Shown here piece by piece: positions 20,723 to 32,700 of a stretch of 64,000 nt of DNA. The stretch spans positions 174,294,663-174,358,662 of the forward strand of contig CM077647.1 in assembly GCA_039707465.1 (NCBI GenBank), read 5' to 3'. How positions within the stretch are numbered: the first letter of the stretch is position 1; each line of letters opens with the position of its first letter. The stretch comes from Rhabdophis nuchalis. Its lineage: Eukaryota > Chordata > Lepidosauria > Squamata > Natricidae. The position numbers were made by a program, and so were the translations under genes. The notes under the pieces are model-generated. The model saw nothing but the letters and a program-made list of their open reading frames with translations, was not told the origin of the DNA and did no database searches.

Positions 20723-21096
20723 GAAAGACCACACTCAAACATAGTTTGGAATGAATAAGGTTACTTTTACTGAATACAGAAGATCAAGGAACCAAGGTGA
20801 AGCAGGAAGTAACTAGTTTAGGCGCGAAGAATGATTATTAAAGCTTAAGCCCACCCCAATAGCCCTAACCCCCCCCAGCAGTGTCCAATGCACTTTCGTC
20901 TCCGACATCAGGTGGGCAGTCCGTCCAACACCATCATCAGCATGGAATGTGAGACCGTTAAACCAAAGATAACACCGGCCGGTAACATCTTCCACCAATC
21001 TTCCACCAGCTCTCATAATTGACCCCTATAGCCCCACCCTCCCCGTTTCCATGACAGCCAAGCAGCATAGGGAGAAGCGAAGAGCGAAGGCTGACA
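20723..21096 (-). repeat. Chromovirus 5' LTR
   Basis: Pair of 10,651-11,025. It reads TGTCAGCC... to ...GGTCTTTC on the minus strand and lies just upstream of the gag start at 20,661. Downstream bases (TTGAGTATTCGAAG) show no clear match to a common tRNA primer site. Confidence 0.85.
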
Positions 21097-21176
21097 CTCA
21101 CAGACTCGCCCTCATTCTGACAGCACCACTGAGATGTGTAGCGTCTGGCAAAACGGGATGGTGAGGCGGCATAATG

Positions 21177-21425
21177 TCATTTAAGTCTAGTCATCAACAC
21201 ATCCCAAGGCAGGGAATGTGCAAGAGCTGGAGCTGCTAATGCTCTAGCAGTAGAAAACATAGCTAGCCCACAGGCACTCAGAAAAAAAACAGTCTTGCGC
21301 TCCTCGGAAATGTCACCAAGATCACTTGCGATCATAAAACAGTCAAAATGCTCGATAAAAGCATCCCATGACTCTCTCTCTGGGACAAATGGGACAAACA
21401 CAGGAACATTTGACATCTTCGTCAC
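21177..21425 (-). pseudogene. Second Gypsy element, gag fragment
   Basis: 82 codons read as the N-terminus of a K02A2.6-like Gypsy gag: VPFVPERESWDAFIEHFDCFMIASDL, split here as ESWDAFIEHFDCF and FLSACGLAMFSTARALAAP. The frame stops after MTRLK, far short of a full gag. It lies directly left of an LTR-like region, so it is the stub of a different Gypsy element that abuts the chromovirus 5' LTR. Confidence 0.7.
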
Positions 21426-21439
21426 CAGTGCTCAAGACT

Positions 21440-21680
21440 GTTCTCTGAGGTAAAAACATGGAGGCAGGGAACTGCTTTAAACTGTTTAATACGAACTGAA
21501 CCAAACTGTAACAAAGAACCACCCATCTGACAGCTCTCATCTAGAGTCAGCTGTCAGACGATTAACCAATAGAGAACCTGTAATTCTCCCGCCCAAACTG
21601 AGTGCAACCTTTAGCCAATGGGAGTGCTTGATAGTAAGTCTGAGGACTTAGCACATTCGCTAACTATTATTTGAAAGAAT
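21440..21680 (-). repeat. LTR-like region of the second Gypsy element
   Basis: Upstream of the gag stub on the minus strand are two CCAAT-type boxes and a 10-bp inverted pair, TCTGACAGCT/AGCTGTCAGA (21,526-21,535 and 21,549-21,558). This layout resembles the LTR at 60,411-60,749, which has GACAGCTC/GAGCTGTC around its TATA box. No second LTR copy is present to fix the ends, so the boundaries are approximate. Confidence 0.5.
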
Positions 21681-21892
21681 CAAAAGCTGTAAAACTAAAA
21701 CAGGAAAAGATCCAGTCAAATCACTCTTTATGATGCTTATGGGCCTGCATACGCTTCTAGTAAAGGATGAGATAGAAGGAAGAATACATTTCATTTCCCT
21801 TCACTAATTATTTTGTATTATTAAAAGAATAGGTTACAGTGGACATAGGTGGAGGACTAGAGAGTGAGCATGATTAAAAAACAACATAGTAT

Positions 21893-24520
21893 TTAGTATT
21901 TATTAGATTTGTATATCGCTCTTCTCTCTTTCAGGACTCAGGGCGGTGTACAGGCAGCGATAAAAATCAATAATACAAAACATAACATATATTAAAATAT
22001 ATTACATAATTAGCCTGTCCTTAAAACCCCTGCTAAAAACCTCTACTAAAACAGTTTAAAACTATGATAGGCTGGCCGCACGAAATAAATAGGTCTTCAA
22101 GGCCCGACAGAAAAGGTGCAGGTCCGTGGACGTCCGTAGGTCAGGGGGTAGGACATTCCAGAGGGCAGGGGCTGCCACAGAGAAGGCTCTCCCCCTGGGG
22201 GTCGCCAGCCAACATTGCCTGGCCGATGGCACCCTGAGGAGGCCCTCCCTGTGGGAGCGCGCTGGTCGGTGGTTGGTGTTTGGTAGCAGGAGGAGGTCTT
22301 GCAAATAGCCAGGTCCCTTGCCATGAAGCGTTTTGAAGATGGTCACTAATATCTTGAAGCGCACCTGGAAAGCCACAGGCAGCCAGTGCAGCTCATGCAG
22401 GAGAGGTGTCACATGGGAGCGCCTAGATGCTCCCAAAATCCCCCACGCGGCTGCATTCTGAACCAACTGGAGCCTCCGGGTGCACCTCAAGGGAAGCCCC
22501 ATGTAGAGCGCATTGCAATAGTCCAGGCGGGAGATAACGAGGGCTTGAGTGACCGTGCTTAAAGCATCACGATCCAGAAAGGGGCGCAACTGGTGTATCA
22601 GGCGAACTTGATAAAAAGCCCCCCTGGCCACATCTGTCCGGAGGAGTCCAGGTAGTGAGCCCTCTCTGTAGGGGCCAATGACTCGCCCCCAATAGCCAGC
22701 GATGGCACCAACTGGCTATACTGTGATGCCGGAAGCCACAGCCACTTGGTCTTGGATGAGTTGAGTCGGAGCCTGTTTCTCCCCATCCAGACTCGCATGG
22801 CCTCCAGACACTGGGACATCACTTCCATGGCATCTTTGGGGTGATCCGGGGTAAAGATGTACAACTGAGTGTCGTCAGCGTACTGATGGAACTCTACCCC
22901 GAAACCACGGATGATCTCTCCCAACGGCTTCATATAGATGTTGAACAGGAGGGGCGAGAGGACCGACCTCTGTGGGACCCCACAAGTGAGGTACCTTGAT
23001 GTCGACCTCTGCCCTCCTGCCAACACAAATTGCAACCGGTTGGAGAGGTAGGAGGAGAACCACCGTAAAATGGTGCCCCCCACCCCCAGCCCCTCCAGAC
23101 GGCGCAGCATGATACCATGGTCGATGGTATCAAAAGCCACTGAGAGATCTAACAGGACCAGGATATAGGAACAACCCCTATCCTGGGCCCTCCAGAGATC
23201 ATCCAGAGATCAACCACCAATGCGACCAATGACGTCTCTGTGCTGTACCCAGGCCGGAAGCCGGACTGGCGTGAGTCCAGATACACAGCTTCATCCAGGT
23301 GCTGAGAGAGCTGCCACGACACCACACTTTCAACAACCTTCGCAAGAAATCGAAGGTTGGAGACAGGACGGTAGTTGGCCAACACAGCCGGGTCCAAGGA
23401 AGGCTTCTTGAGGAGGGGCTTCACCACTGCCTCTTTCAAGGCGACTGGCAGAAACCCCTCACTCAAAGAAGCGTTGACAATTCCCTGGAGCCAGCCTCGT
23501 GTAACCTCTCGGGAGGCCAGTACCAACCAGGAGGGACACGGGTCCAATAAACATGTGGTGGCGTTCAGTCGCCCCAGCATCCTGTCCATGTCCTCAGGAG
23601 TCACAGGATCGAACTCTTCCCAGATAGCATTCTCAAGACCTGCCTCGGTCAGCCCGTCTGAACTACTCCAATCGGAGGCCAACCCATCCTGAATCTGATC
23701 CATTTTATCATGCAGATAACACCCAAATTCCTCCGTATGACCCTGCAAGGGGGAATCCCGCGTCCTCAGGTGAAGAAGGGAGCGGGTCACCCTAAACAGG
23801 GTGGTAGGCCGGTTATCTGCAGATGCGATAAGAGCAGAGAAATAGTTACATTTCACTGCTCTTATCGCCACTAGGTAGGTCTTTAAATATGACCTTACCA
23901 GTGTCCAGTCAGACTCGGAGCGGGTCACTCTATAACAGTGATGGTGAAACTTTTTTTTATGGTGTGCCAAAATGGTGCACGTGTGCTACTGTGCATGTGG
24001 GCCCACACCAATTCCATCCTCCCTGCCCACTGGCATATGATGGCATGAGACTCCTTTGCACATGCAGACATGACACCTCCCTAGGCTCCGGAGGCTTTTC
24101 TAAAGCCTGAGGAAGGCAAAAATGGCCTCCCCCCGATCCCCTGGAATCCGGAAATGGATCATTTCCAAACTTGCAGTTGACCCATTGGGGCTGTTTTTTC
24201 ACCCTGCCCATGCTTCAGGAAAGACTCCGGAGGCTGGGGAGGATGAAAAAATAGCTCCATAGCTGAACCGGAAGTTTGGAAATGAACTTCCAGTTGGGCA
24301 ATTTGGGCTGTTTTTCACCCTCCCCAGCCTCTGGAGTCTTTCCTGAAGCATGGGGAAGGTGAAAATGGCCTCCCTCAGCCCTCCGGAAAAGTGAAAAGTG
24401 AGATGGCTGGCGCGCGCATGTGTGCTGGAATTGATGGCTGGCATGCCAGAAAATATGACTCCTTGTGCCACCTGTGGCACCCCTGCCATACTTTCACCAT
24501 CACGGCTCTATAACATTCGC
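21893..24520 (-). mobile_element. L2-like LINE, minus strand, split by a MITE
   Basis: Three minus-strand open stretches (23,149-23,970; 22,598-23,140; 22,062-22,631) cover most of the RT and C-terminal region: LANYRPVSNLRFLAKVVESVV, AFDTIDHGIMLRRLEG (motif A), VEFHQYADDTQLY (YADD), [19 protein letters not shown] and ELHWLPVAFQVRFK. Frame breaks lie near 23,145, next to a short repeat (AGAGATCATCC), and near 22,625. The 3' end at ~21,895 has the family tail (CGCCCTGAGTCCTGAAAG...). It is inactive but the best-preserved RT of its family in the window. Confidence 0.87.
23936..24505. mobile_element. hAT-type MITE with 8-bp target duplication
   Basis: A 570-bp insert begins CAGTGATGGTGAAA and ends TTTCACCATCACGG, inverted termini with one mismatch. 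It is flanked by CTCTATAA at 23,928-23,935 and 24,506-24,513. It has no coding capacity. The interior is made of internally similar segments (CTCCGGAGGCT, GGAAATG, CCCCAGCCT repeated in both orientations), so the element looks partly palindromic. It was mobilised by a hAT transposase in trans. Confidence 0.88.
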
Positions 24521-24689
24521 ATTTCACTGACCCCACACCTATCTAAAAAGGAATATCCCTCTGATACTGTGTTAAATACATCTTTATAATATGTAATTCC
24601 CTTTTTACTACATTTATGAAGTCATATATAAATAAAAAATATAAAAATCATGAAAATGGCAAAGTCCCCTGAGCAGGTACACTTGGTGG

Positions 24690-24995
24690 GATCCAGAAGA
24701 AGGGCCTTCTCCATGGTGGCTCCCTCCCTCTGGAACATAATCCCTTCAGAAAAACGACTGTCCCCCACTTTGACAATCTTATATAAGGCCCTGATGGCCT
24801 AGTTTTGCCACAAGGCCTAGGAAACACTGAGTGGGATGGAGCCCAACAAATGGCTTATTTGACTGTATTTTTTCACTGGGGGTGGATATGATATTTAATT
24901 TTTATTTTTGTCTATATTGTGTTTTATTGCTTATAAGGTGCCTAGAGTCACTATGAGCAAGTAGACAGTTATATAAATTTTCTACATTAATAAAT
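24690..24995 (+). mobile_element. Degraded L2-like LINE 3' end
   Basis: Stretches such as GGGCCTTCTCCATGGTGGCTCCCTCCCTCTGGAACATAATCCC resemble the C-terminal coding end (GRAFSVAAPALWN type) of L2-like LINEs. They are followed by an AT-rich 3' UTR with GGTGCCTAGAGTCACTATGAG and TAATAAATTTT. It is old and non-coding. Confidence 0.55.
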
Positions 24996-25014
24996 TTTAA
25001 AAACCTGCAAACAT

Positions 25015-25512
25015 TGAACATGATTTGATTGGAAGAGTGGAAAGAGTGGAAAGAGTGCAAAGAAGAGCAACCAAGATGATTAGAGGACTGGAGACTAAGA
25101 CATATGAAGAACGGCTGCAGGAGCTGGGTATGTCTATTTTGATGAAGAGAAGGACCAGGGGAGACATGATAGCAGTGTACCGATATCTCAGAGGGTGCCA
25201 CAAAGAAGAGGGAGTCAAACTTTTCTCCAAGGCACCTGGGGGCAGGACAAGGAGCAATGGGTGGAAACTAACCAAGGAGAGAAGCAACTTAGAACTAAGG
25301 AGAAATTTCCTAACAGTAAGAACAATTAACCTCTGGAACAGCTTGCCTCCAGAAGTTGTGAATGCCCCAACCCTGGAAGTCTTTAAAAAGATGTTAGACA
25401 GCCATTTGTCTGAAATGGTATAAGGTTCCTGCCCATGCAGGGGGTTGGACTAGAAGACCTACAAGGTCCCTTCCAACTCTGCTATTGTATTGTATTGTAT
25501 TGTATTGTAATA
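25015..25512 (+). mobile_element. CR1 LINE 3' end
   Basis: The frame at 25,025-25,423 gives the classic CR1 ORF2 C-terminus: VQRRATKMIRGLE, YEERLQELGM, RRTRGDMIAVYRYL, NLWNSLPPEVVNAPTLEVFKKML. The usual 3' end follows (GGGTTGGACTAGAAGACC, then (ATTGT)n). It is 5'-truncated, as is normal for CR1, and fairly young since the frame is open. It lies just 3' of V2R-B, in convergent orientation. Confidence 0.92.
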
Positions 25513-25803
25513 TCTCTAATCTTCTAACAAGAAAACTGGATTTCCAATGTCCTTCTGTCTTGTGGTATTGAAAGACAGAAGGTGTATAATTAAATAATAT
25601 TGGAGAATGATTGTAAATGCAGCAGGATGAGCTTTTTGTTTTTGCAATTGGCAGCTACAATAAATCTTAGTGAGCAGGATAATTTCTCCATTAATCCTCT
25701 CTTGTCAGAATTAATAATTTCTATATGTATCCTACAGATAGCAAACAATCCTCCTCTTTTTTTGTGTAGCGATTTCTCAAAGCCAGAAATATCACATGAT
25801 GTA

Positions 25804-26702
25804 CTAATTTCTCTTTCTGAGTTGCTCCCTGTGGTTGAGGTTAGGCCGCAAAACAATGATGTAGCATTTTGGCAGGAATATGCATCCCAGTAAGGCAGCA
25901 CTGGAGGCCAAGATGGAGAAGACCTCCACAGCTACCATGGCTTTTCCTTTTGTGCTGCGATAGGCTGGAAAGAAGGAGATCCACACACTACAAAAGGCCA
26001 ACATGCTGAAGGTGATGAACCTGGCTTCATTAAAGCTGTCAGGTAATTTACGGGCAAGGAAAGCCATAATAAAGCTGGCAATGGCCAAGATACCCATGTA
26101 GCCCAAGACACAGTAGAGGAAAAAAGGTGACCCCTCATTGCATTGTAAAATCATTTCTTGGAGTTCTGAGTGCATGTCCAACTCAGGGAATGGGGGAGAT
26201 GTTGACAACCAAAGAACACAAATACATACTTGGAAGAGAGAACAGGAAAGGACAATAGAAAAGGCCAATCTTTTCCCCACCCATTTTCTCATCTGAGATC
26301 CAGGTTTAGTGGCCATGAAAGCCACAACCACAGTGATGGTTTTGGCCAGGACACTAGAAATGGCCACTGAAAAAGTGATGCCAAACATTGATTGTCGGAG
26401 AAGGCAGGTCACTTTGCTAGGCCGGCTGAGGAAGAGCAAAGAGGAGAGAAAACAGAGCAGAAGAGAGACAAGGAGGGTGTAGGTGAGGGACCTGTTGTTG
26501 GCTTTGACAATGGGAGTCTCCTTGTTCTTAATAAATGTTCCAAGTACCCAAGAGGTCAAGAAGAAGAAACAAAGAGCTGCTGAGGTTAAACCAATTCCTA
26601 AGGTTTCTTTAAAACTTAGAAAGACCAGCTGTTTCAGGATACATACATTCTTCCCTTTATTTGGATAATGATCTTCTGGACATTCAAAACAGTCATTCAT
26701 AT
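25804..26702 (-). CDS. V2R-B exon 6 (linker end, seven-helix domain, stop)
   Basis: It starts after TTTCAG with the split codon giving D, then [16 protein letters not shown] (the last cysteines of the nine-cysteine linker). Seven hydrophobic segments follow, beginning [21 protein letters not shown], with typical V2R motifs such as [42 protein letters not shown] and [15 protein letters not shown] near the C-terminus. 299 codons plus stop at 25,804-25,806. This is the domain that couples to the G protein. Confidence 0.95.
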
Positions 26703-29700
26703 CTGAAAGAAATGTCAAGGAAAGTTTTTATACATTCCATATTTTTGAAAAAACAATAAATTTATTAAAATTTAGACCATTTTGACTTTTCCTATTTTTC
26801 CAAAACACAGAGAAGTAATCTGTGAGAATGGAAATAAGAGTTTATGGTTAGGGTCCTATGGGCAAACTTTATATTCAGAACTACAGATTGTGATTTACAA
26901 GTATAGAAATGATTCCTCAATTGTGCAGAGATGGACAGGTTAACTACGGAATGAAAAGATACAGAAGAAACAGATTATTATATGATTTGGAACATATGGT
27001 ATAATTGGCTAGAAAATAGATGTAAAGACCATACATAAAGTTTATTTAAGAGGTGTATTAAAATGGAAAGGTAAATATTTGTAAATATTGATGCAGGTTA
27101 AAATTAAAATTATGTACATATATGAATAATTATACAATATATAGAATAGTGATGTATATAATTGGAAAGAAAGAACATTGAAATAGCCGCAATGTAAATA
27201 TGAGTTATATCAATACTGTGATGCTGTAAAGAGTGGAAATGCAGTATAAATGTCGCAACATGTCTAATAAAAATTATTATTTTTTAAAAAAGAAATGAAG
27301 TGAATATTTGAAGAACTCACAAAACTCACAAAACTATTTGCTACACTAAAGTAGTTTATTACAGTTTGTTTAGGATTATCTAATGACAAGTGGAATGTCT
27401 AATCTACCTATTTGATTTGAAATCTTCCTTTCTGGGCAAGGAACACAGTTGTAGCAACAGAATTGTTTTCCTTCCAACCCTTTCTTCCAGTATCCAGGGA
27501 AGCAATGGTCATTACACTGAGAAAATGGAATAACCTGGTGATAAACATAAATTCCTAAAGGGTTAGTCCAGGTTTATGTATAAGTAAAGGTTTCCCTGTT
27601 CAGTTGTGTTCAACTCTAGGACACAGTGCTCATCTCTGTTTCTTGGCCAAGGGAGCCAGCATTGTCCAAAGATATTTTCTTTTTATTATAAAGATTTTTT
27701 TAATTTTTTCATGTTCATAACATATAATCACATGTATACTATTATATAGCCAACATCATATTGTATTATTGAACTAGCTGTACCCGCCACGTGTTGCTGT
27801 GGTCAAGTTTGGTTAAATGAAAAAGTTTCCCCTCATAGACCCTCTCAGCAACCCCCTTCCTTCTCTGCCTCTCCCTCGCCTCCCTCTCTTACTCTTACCT
27901 ACCTACCTACCGTATTTCTTCCCCCCTCTATCTACCTACCTACCTACCGTATTTCTCCCTCTCCATCCCGCTACCTACCTACCATATTTCTCTCTCTCTC
28001 TCTATCACTCTACCTACCTACCTACCTACCCACCGTATTCTCTCTCTCTCTACCTACCTACATAGAGAGAGAGGAGAGAGGGCCGCTGACTTGGCAGCAG
28101 CCTTGTGGGAGGGGGGAGTTTGGAAGAGGGGGGGACACTGGTGGCAGCGTTTGAGTGGCGAGGTGGTGGGGTGGAAGGCAAGGGCTATGCAGCATTGGAG
28201 TAGAAGACCTCCAATGTCCCTTCCAACTCTGCTATTGTATTTTATTGTATTGTATCTTGGTCTTTTGTTTTTCCTTAATGTCCAGTTCCGAAATTGCAGT
28301 TAGTTATACAAGTCTTATTTCGAGGTTCTGGTCCACCTTAAATTCAGTTAATTCAACTTCTGTGAAACCGGAAGAGAAGCTGGGGCCATCTTAATCTTTT
28401 GCAAAGAAAAAATAGGAAGAAAGAGGGGGGGAAACCCTTCATATTTCCCAGTTCTTGACTCTGTTATTATCCTTTCCCTTGCCACCTTCCACCTCCAGTC
28501 GACTACAGCTGCTCAAAATATATCAATTGGAACAAACTTTCAAACAGCCAGATTCAGGTACATTTCTCTTTTGCTTCCTGCTTTTCCAAATTCTGATTTA
28601 TGATATCTGGTTGATTAAAACTTCCCACACAGTCAAGGTTAGGTTATCAGTTATCAGTGAGAAGAAGTGCTTCTTCTTGATTTTTTGGAGTTACTTAAGA
28701 TACATTAGTTGGAAGAAGTTCAAATTAAGTAAATCCTTCAGAATGTTTGGTTTCTCTTTCAAATCCAAAACCAAATTTAGAGTTTATATTTGAGTGGGTT
28801 TGTCATTTCTCTGCTTTCTCCCTTTCTCTCTGAAATTGTTTCAAACAAATAGCTTTTGGGGTGGCTGGTGTTTCAACCCTCCGTTTTCCTTTTCTTTCTT
28901 TCTTTCTTTTTGAAAAAATCCCGCTCTGACCATCAATATTATTTATGCTCTCAAGTCTTCTTTGCCTTTTCCAAGTTTGATTTATGGTTGTGGGTTAGAT
29001 AAATTTTCTTACTGGTCTTTTGTCTCTTCCTCACCTTCCTGTTCATTTGCTTTGACTTGAAATCAGCATCTTGTCAGCCATATTTCAGGCTGCTGCCCCG
29101 ATTCCGATTCATAGGGCAAATCTCTGACCTACGAGGGATCTGTTACCTCCCTCTCGGTCTGATGAGATGCTGCCCCTCTTTGCCCCCCCTCCGGGGGGGG
29201 GGTCTGATCCAAAAAAAGGATCCCCAGAGTTAGTCAGACAGTATTCATATGAGGCTCTTCAGAGCTCACACCCCCCAGGTCTGTCCAGCTGGAAAACCTC
29301 CTGTCAAATCCCCCAAATATATTTTCCATGGTCATGTGGCCAACGGGGCTATATGCCAAAGGCACCAGGAGCATTGTTACCTTCCCACCAAAGTGGTACA
29401 TATGAATCTACTCACATTTGCATGCTTTTGAATTCCTAAGTGAGGAGGAGCTGAAGCAGGCATGGGAGCTCACCCTATTGCATGATGCTCAGGTCTCAGC
29501 TATCCAGCTGACAAGCTCAGTGTCTTTAACCATTGAGCTATTGCATATTTATTCTATCCATTAAAATGTTGATATTATAAGGATGTGCAAAGGACGTGTT
29601 TGGAGAATGGCAGGGTAGATAAAGAGATATATGTGATTACAACTCCTGTGATTTCAAATGGATATGCAACCCAAATATGAATTTAAATTGTAATGTCATT

Positions 29701-32700
29701 TTGTAAATTTGATGAATGCTTGATCGTTTACAATATTTGTACAGAATATGTCATTTTTTTCAAAAACACTTATTAGATTTCTAAAGAGATTGTGTTCAAT
29801 ATGGGATCATAAGGAATCAAGGAATAGTTGATTAAATGAATCCACACCTGGTTAAAAGCTGGGTGCCAGACAATCACCTCTTCGTCAATGATTAATCCCT
29901 TCACATTGGGAATTTGAGGATCCATCTCTCCAATTCTAACTCTCTGAAAGGATCTATTTGGGAAAGTGATCAAGTTGGTGATATCGAATTCACCAGTTGC
30001 TTCTCCTTTCTCATTCAGGAATATTCTCTCCCCAGCTGTATTGTTGAAAGAAATGCCTTGAAGAAATGAATGGAGCTACTTGAAAAAGAATGAAAGGGAG
30101 AAAGAGTTGAAAGGATAGTAATTGCCAGTATTTTGAATTTTCACTTAGTCATTCTTCCCATTGCTCTAACAAATATCAAATAAGTACACTTACAATATAG
30201 ATAATCTATATTTCAGAGAATGACACAGGTCTGTTCTAGAAATAATGTAATGTTACTTACAGAGGAAAAATAGAGCAGCAGGTAACAAATCAAAATCAGA
30301 ATGAGGTATTGATATCATACAACTTGATTCAGATACATGGGGCTCCCCTTGAGGTGCACCCGAAAGCTGCAGCTAGTCCAGAACGCAGCCGCGCGGGTGA
30401 TTACGGGAGTGCCTAGACACTCCCACATAACACCTATCCTGCGCGAGCTGCACTGGCTCCCTGTGGTCTTTCGAGTGCGCTTCAAGGTTTTAACGACCAT
30501 CTTTAAAGCGCTCCATGGCTCGGGGCCTAGTTATATGCGAGACCATCTCCTGCCCCATACATCCCTCAGACCGAGGCGCTCCCACAGAGAGGGCCTCCTC
30601 AGGGTGCCGTCGGCTGGACAATGCCGACTGGCGACACCCAGGGGAAGAGCCTTCTCTGTGGCGGGCCCTGCCCTTTGGAACGACCTACCCCCTGAACTCC
30701 GCACCATCTCCGACCTCCGCCTCTTCCGCAAGTGTCTGAAGACACACCTATTCCATCTAGCCGGCCTAGCGTAACCCCCATTACTGACTCCTAGATAGTT
30801 TTAAATTTGGGTTTTTTAAATTCGGTTTTTAGCGCAGGGTCTATTAGAATAAGTTTTTTAAAATTTTATATGTTTTATATGTGTTTTAACATCCTTGTGC
30901 GCCGCCCTGGGTCCGTTTGGAGAAGGGCGGGGTATAAATTTAATAAAATAAATAAATAAAATAAAATAAGATATAATTTATATTCACTATTTAAACAACC
31001 AAATAATCAAATTTGGACCATATCTAAACTCATCCCACATTGTTTGTTATTCATTAGTACAAAGGTATTTGATATCCTGAAACCTGACAAATTTCCTTCA
31101 ACCATATTTCATCCTCTGAGACTCAATTGACAGAGAGACAGACACACATACAGAGATACAGAGAATTGGAGAGAGAGGAGAGGGAGAGAGGGAGATAGAG
31201 AGGGAGAAAGAACATAGAGTTCTTTCAAAGGGTGGAGGTCACAGTTGAAAAGGACTGAGATTTGGTCCATTCCTCTTGAATATTGATAGAGAGAGAATGC
31301 TGTACATCCCAACTCTAAAATGTTCATGAGCCAAAGGGAAGTGCATTAGAGAACTAGCTGAGGATAATTTTAGATAGCAATAGCACTTAGACTTATTGCC
31401 TCTGGAGATTCTCGGTCATCCAGGTCATTGGTTTTTCAAGAGGCAACAGGGCTTTCTGGTTTTTCTTTGAAGGTGTTACACTTCTCATCCAAGAAGCTTC
31501 TTCAGCTCTGATTAGATGGCGGGGAAGGATTTATACTTCTTGCAGAAAGTGGTCATTTGCATTCTTTCAGCAAGTCATTAAGGTTATCTGAAGCTTTATC
31601 TGAGTCATGAGGGTCACCTGAGTGCTCCAAATGGGTGTGGCGCCTTCTTGGAACTGTTGAAAGGACTGTGTTGTAGATTGGAGATAGATGATGTTGTATC
31701 CCTCCCTGCCTGGTAGGTCCTACACGAGGAACAGGCAGCACTTCTGAAAATGCTACCTTGGAAGTTCGGGACTTCAATCTTCTTCCTAGCAACCTGAATT
31801 TGGTTTCCAGGACTGATTGCTTTGCCTTCCCAACATCATTGGTACCAACGTGTACTACAACCTCCCCCTCTGTTGAGAGAGGGCTATTCAATTTTGACAT
31901 AGATGGCCTCTATGGTTTCCTATGATGTGACTTCTCTCTTCACCTGCATTCCAACTACTGAAGCTCTCATGGTAGTGAAACATGATTGCTACAAGACAGC
32001 ACCATAGGTGATAGAACCAACCTCAGCCCAGATCACATGTATGTGCCATGCTGGACTTCTGATTGACAACTATTTTAAGTGCAATCAAGGTGTCTGTAGA
32101 CAAAAACCCAGATGCACCAGGAGTTCACCTGTGTCCCCCATTGTAGCCAATCTTTACATGGAAGAGGTAGAAGCAAATGTAGGAAAGATTACCTGCCAAG
32201 GCTGCAGATTTGGAAATTCAACCTTTTTAATCTTTCTCGGTTGGGATTTTGAGCTCACAGCCTGGTGCAAAGAATGCGCCACTGCATAAACAGCATTGTA
32301 GATGCTGTAACTTTGGCCAGTCATCTGAAATTCAAACAGAGGACCAGGTAGATTCTCCAACTTCTCCTCTCCAGTACAAGTTTCAGTAATCGTAGATGAA
32401 GACAATTCTGTATTTGAAAATGAACAATTGAATAAATCCGCCCAAACCTCTTGAAGGAATCCATCTTTGGGAAGGTTTGAAGGTTGGATGACTTGAAGAA
32501 ATTCTTTAAAGCCTCGAACTTCTCTGGAATGCACCGTAAAGGAAAGAGCCCCATGGAACATCTGGAGATCCCATCTCCTTTGAAATCCCATCAGGATAAA
32601 ATCAATTGGACTCATCAAGATCCAAACCTTCCTCAATAATGCACTCTCTTTATTTTCAGGATCCCATAGAAACATGATTGTTCTGAGCCACACTATTGTG

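Larger units (their letters stand above)
10651..21096 (-). mobile_element. Ty3/Gypsy chromovirus LTR retrotransposon, split by a hAT element
   Basis: Two similar ~375-bp LTRs bound a minus-strand gag-pol in the order gag, zinc knuckle, protease, RT, RNase H, integrase, chromodomain. The chromodomain places it among the chromoviruses. Gag-pol appears to have been one frame; three in-frame stops (20,292-20,294 TAG, and TGA codons near 13,857 and 13,132) and the hAT insertion at 14,962 break it. The LTRs show roughly 18 visible differences over 375 bp, so the copy is not recent. The bases flanking the two LTRs do not form an obvious 5-bp target duplication. Confidence 0.92.

Noticed and set aside
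10651..21096. Treating the chromovirus as an exogenous or infectious retrovirus
   Set aside because: No env gene; gag-pol with a C-terminal chromodomain and the layout of a Ty3/Gypsy retrotransposon, broken by stops and a hAT insertion.
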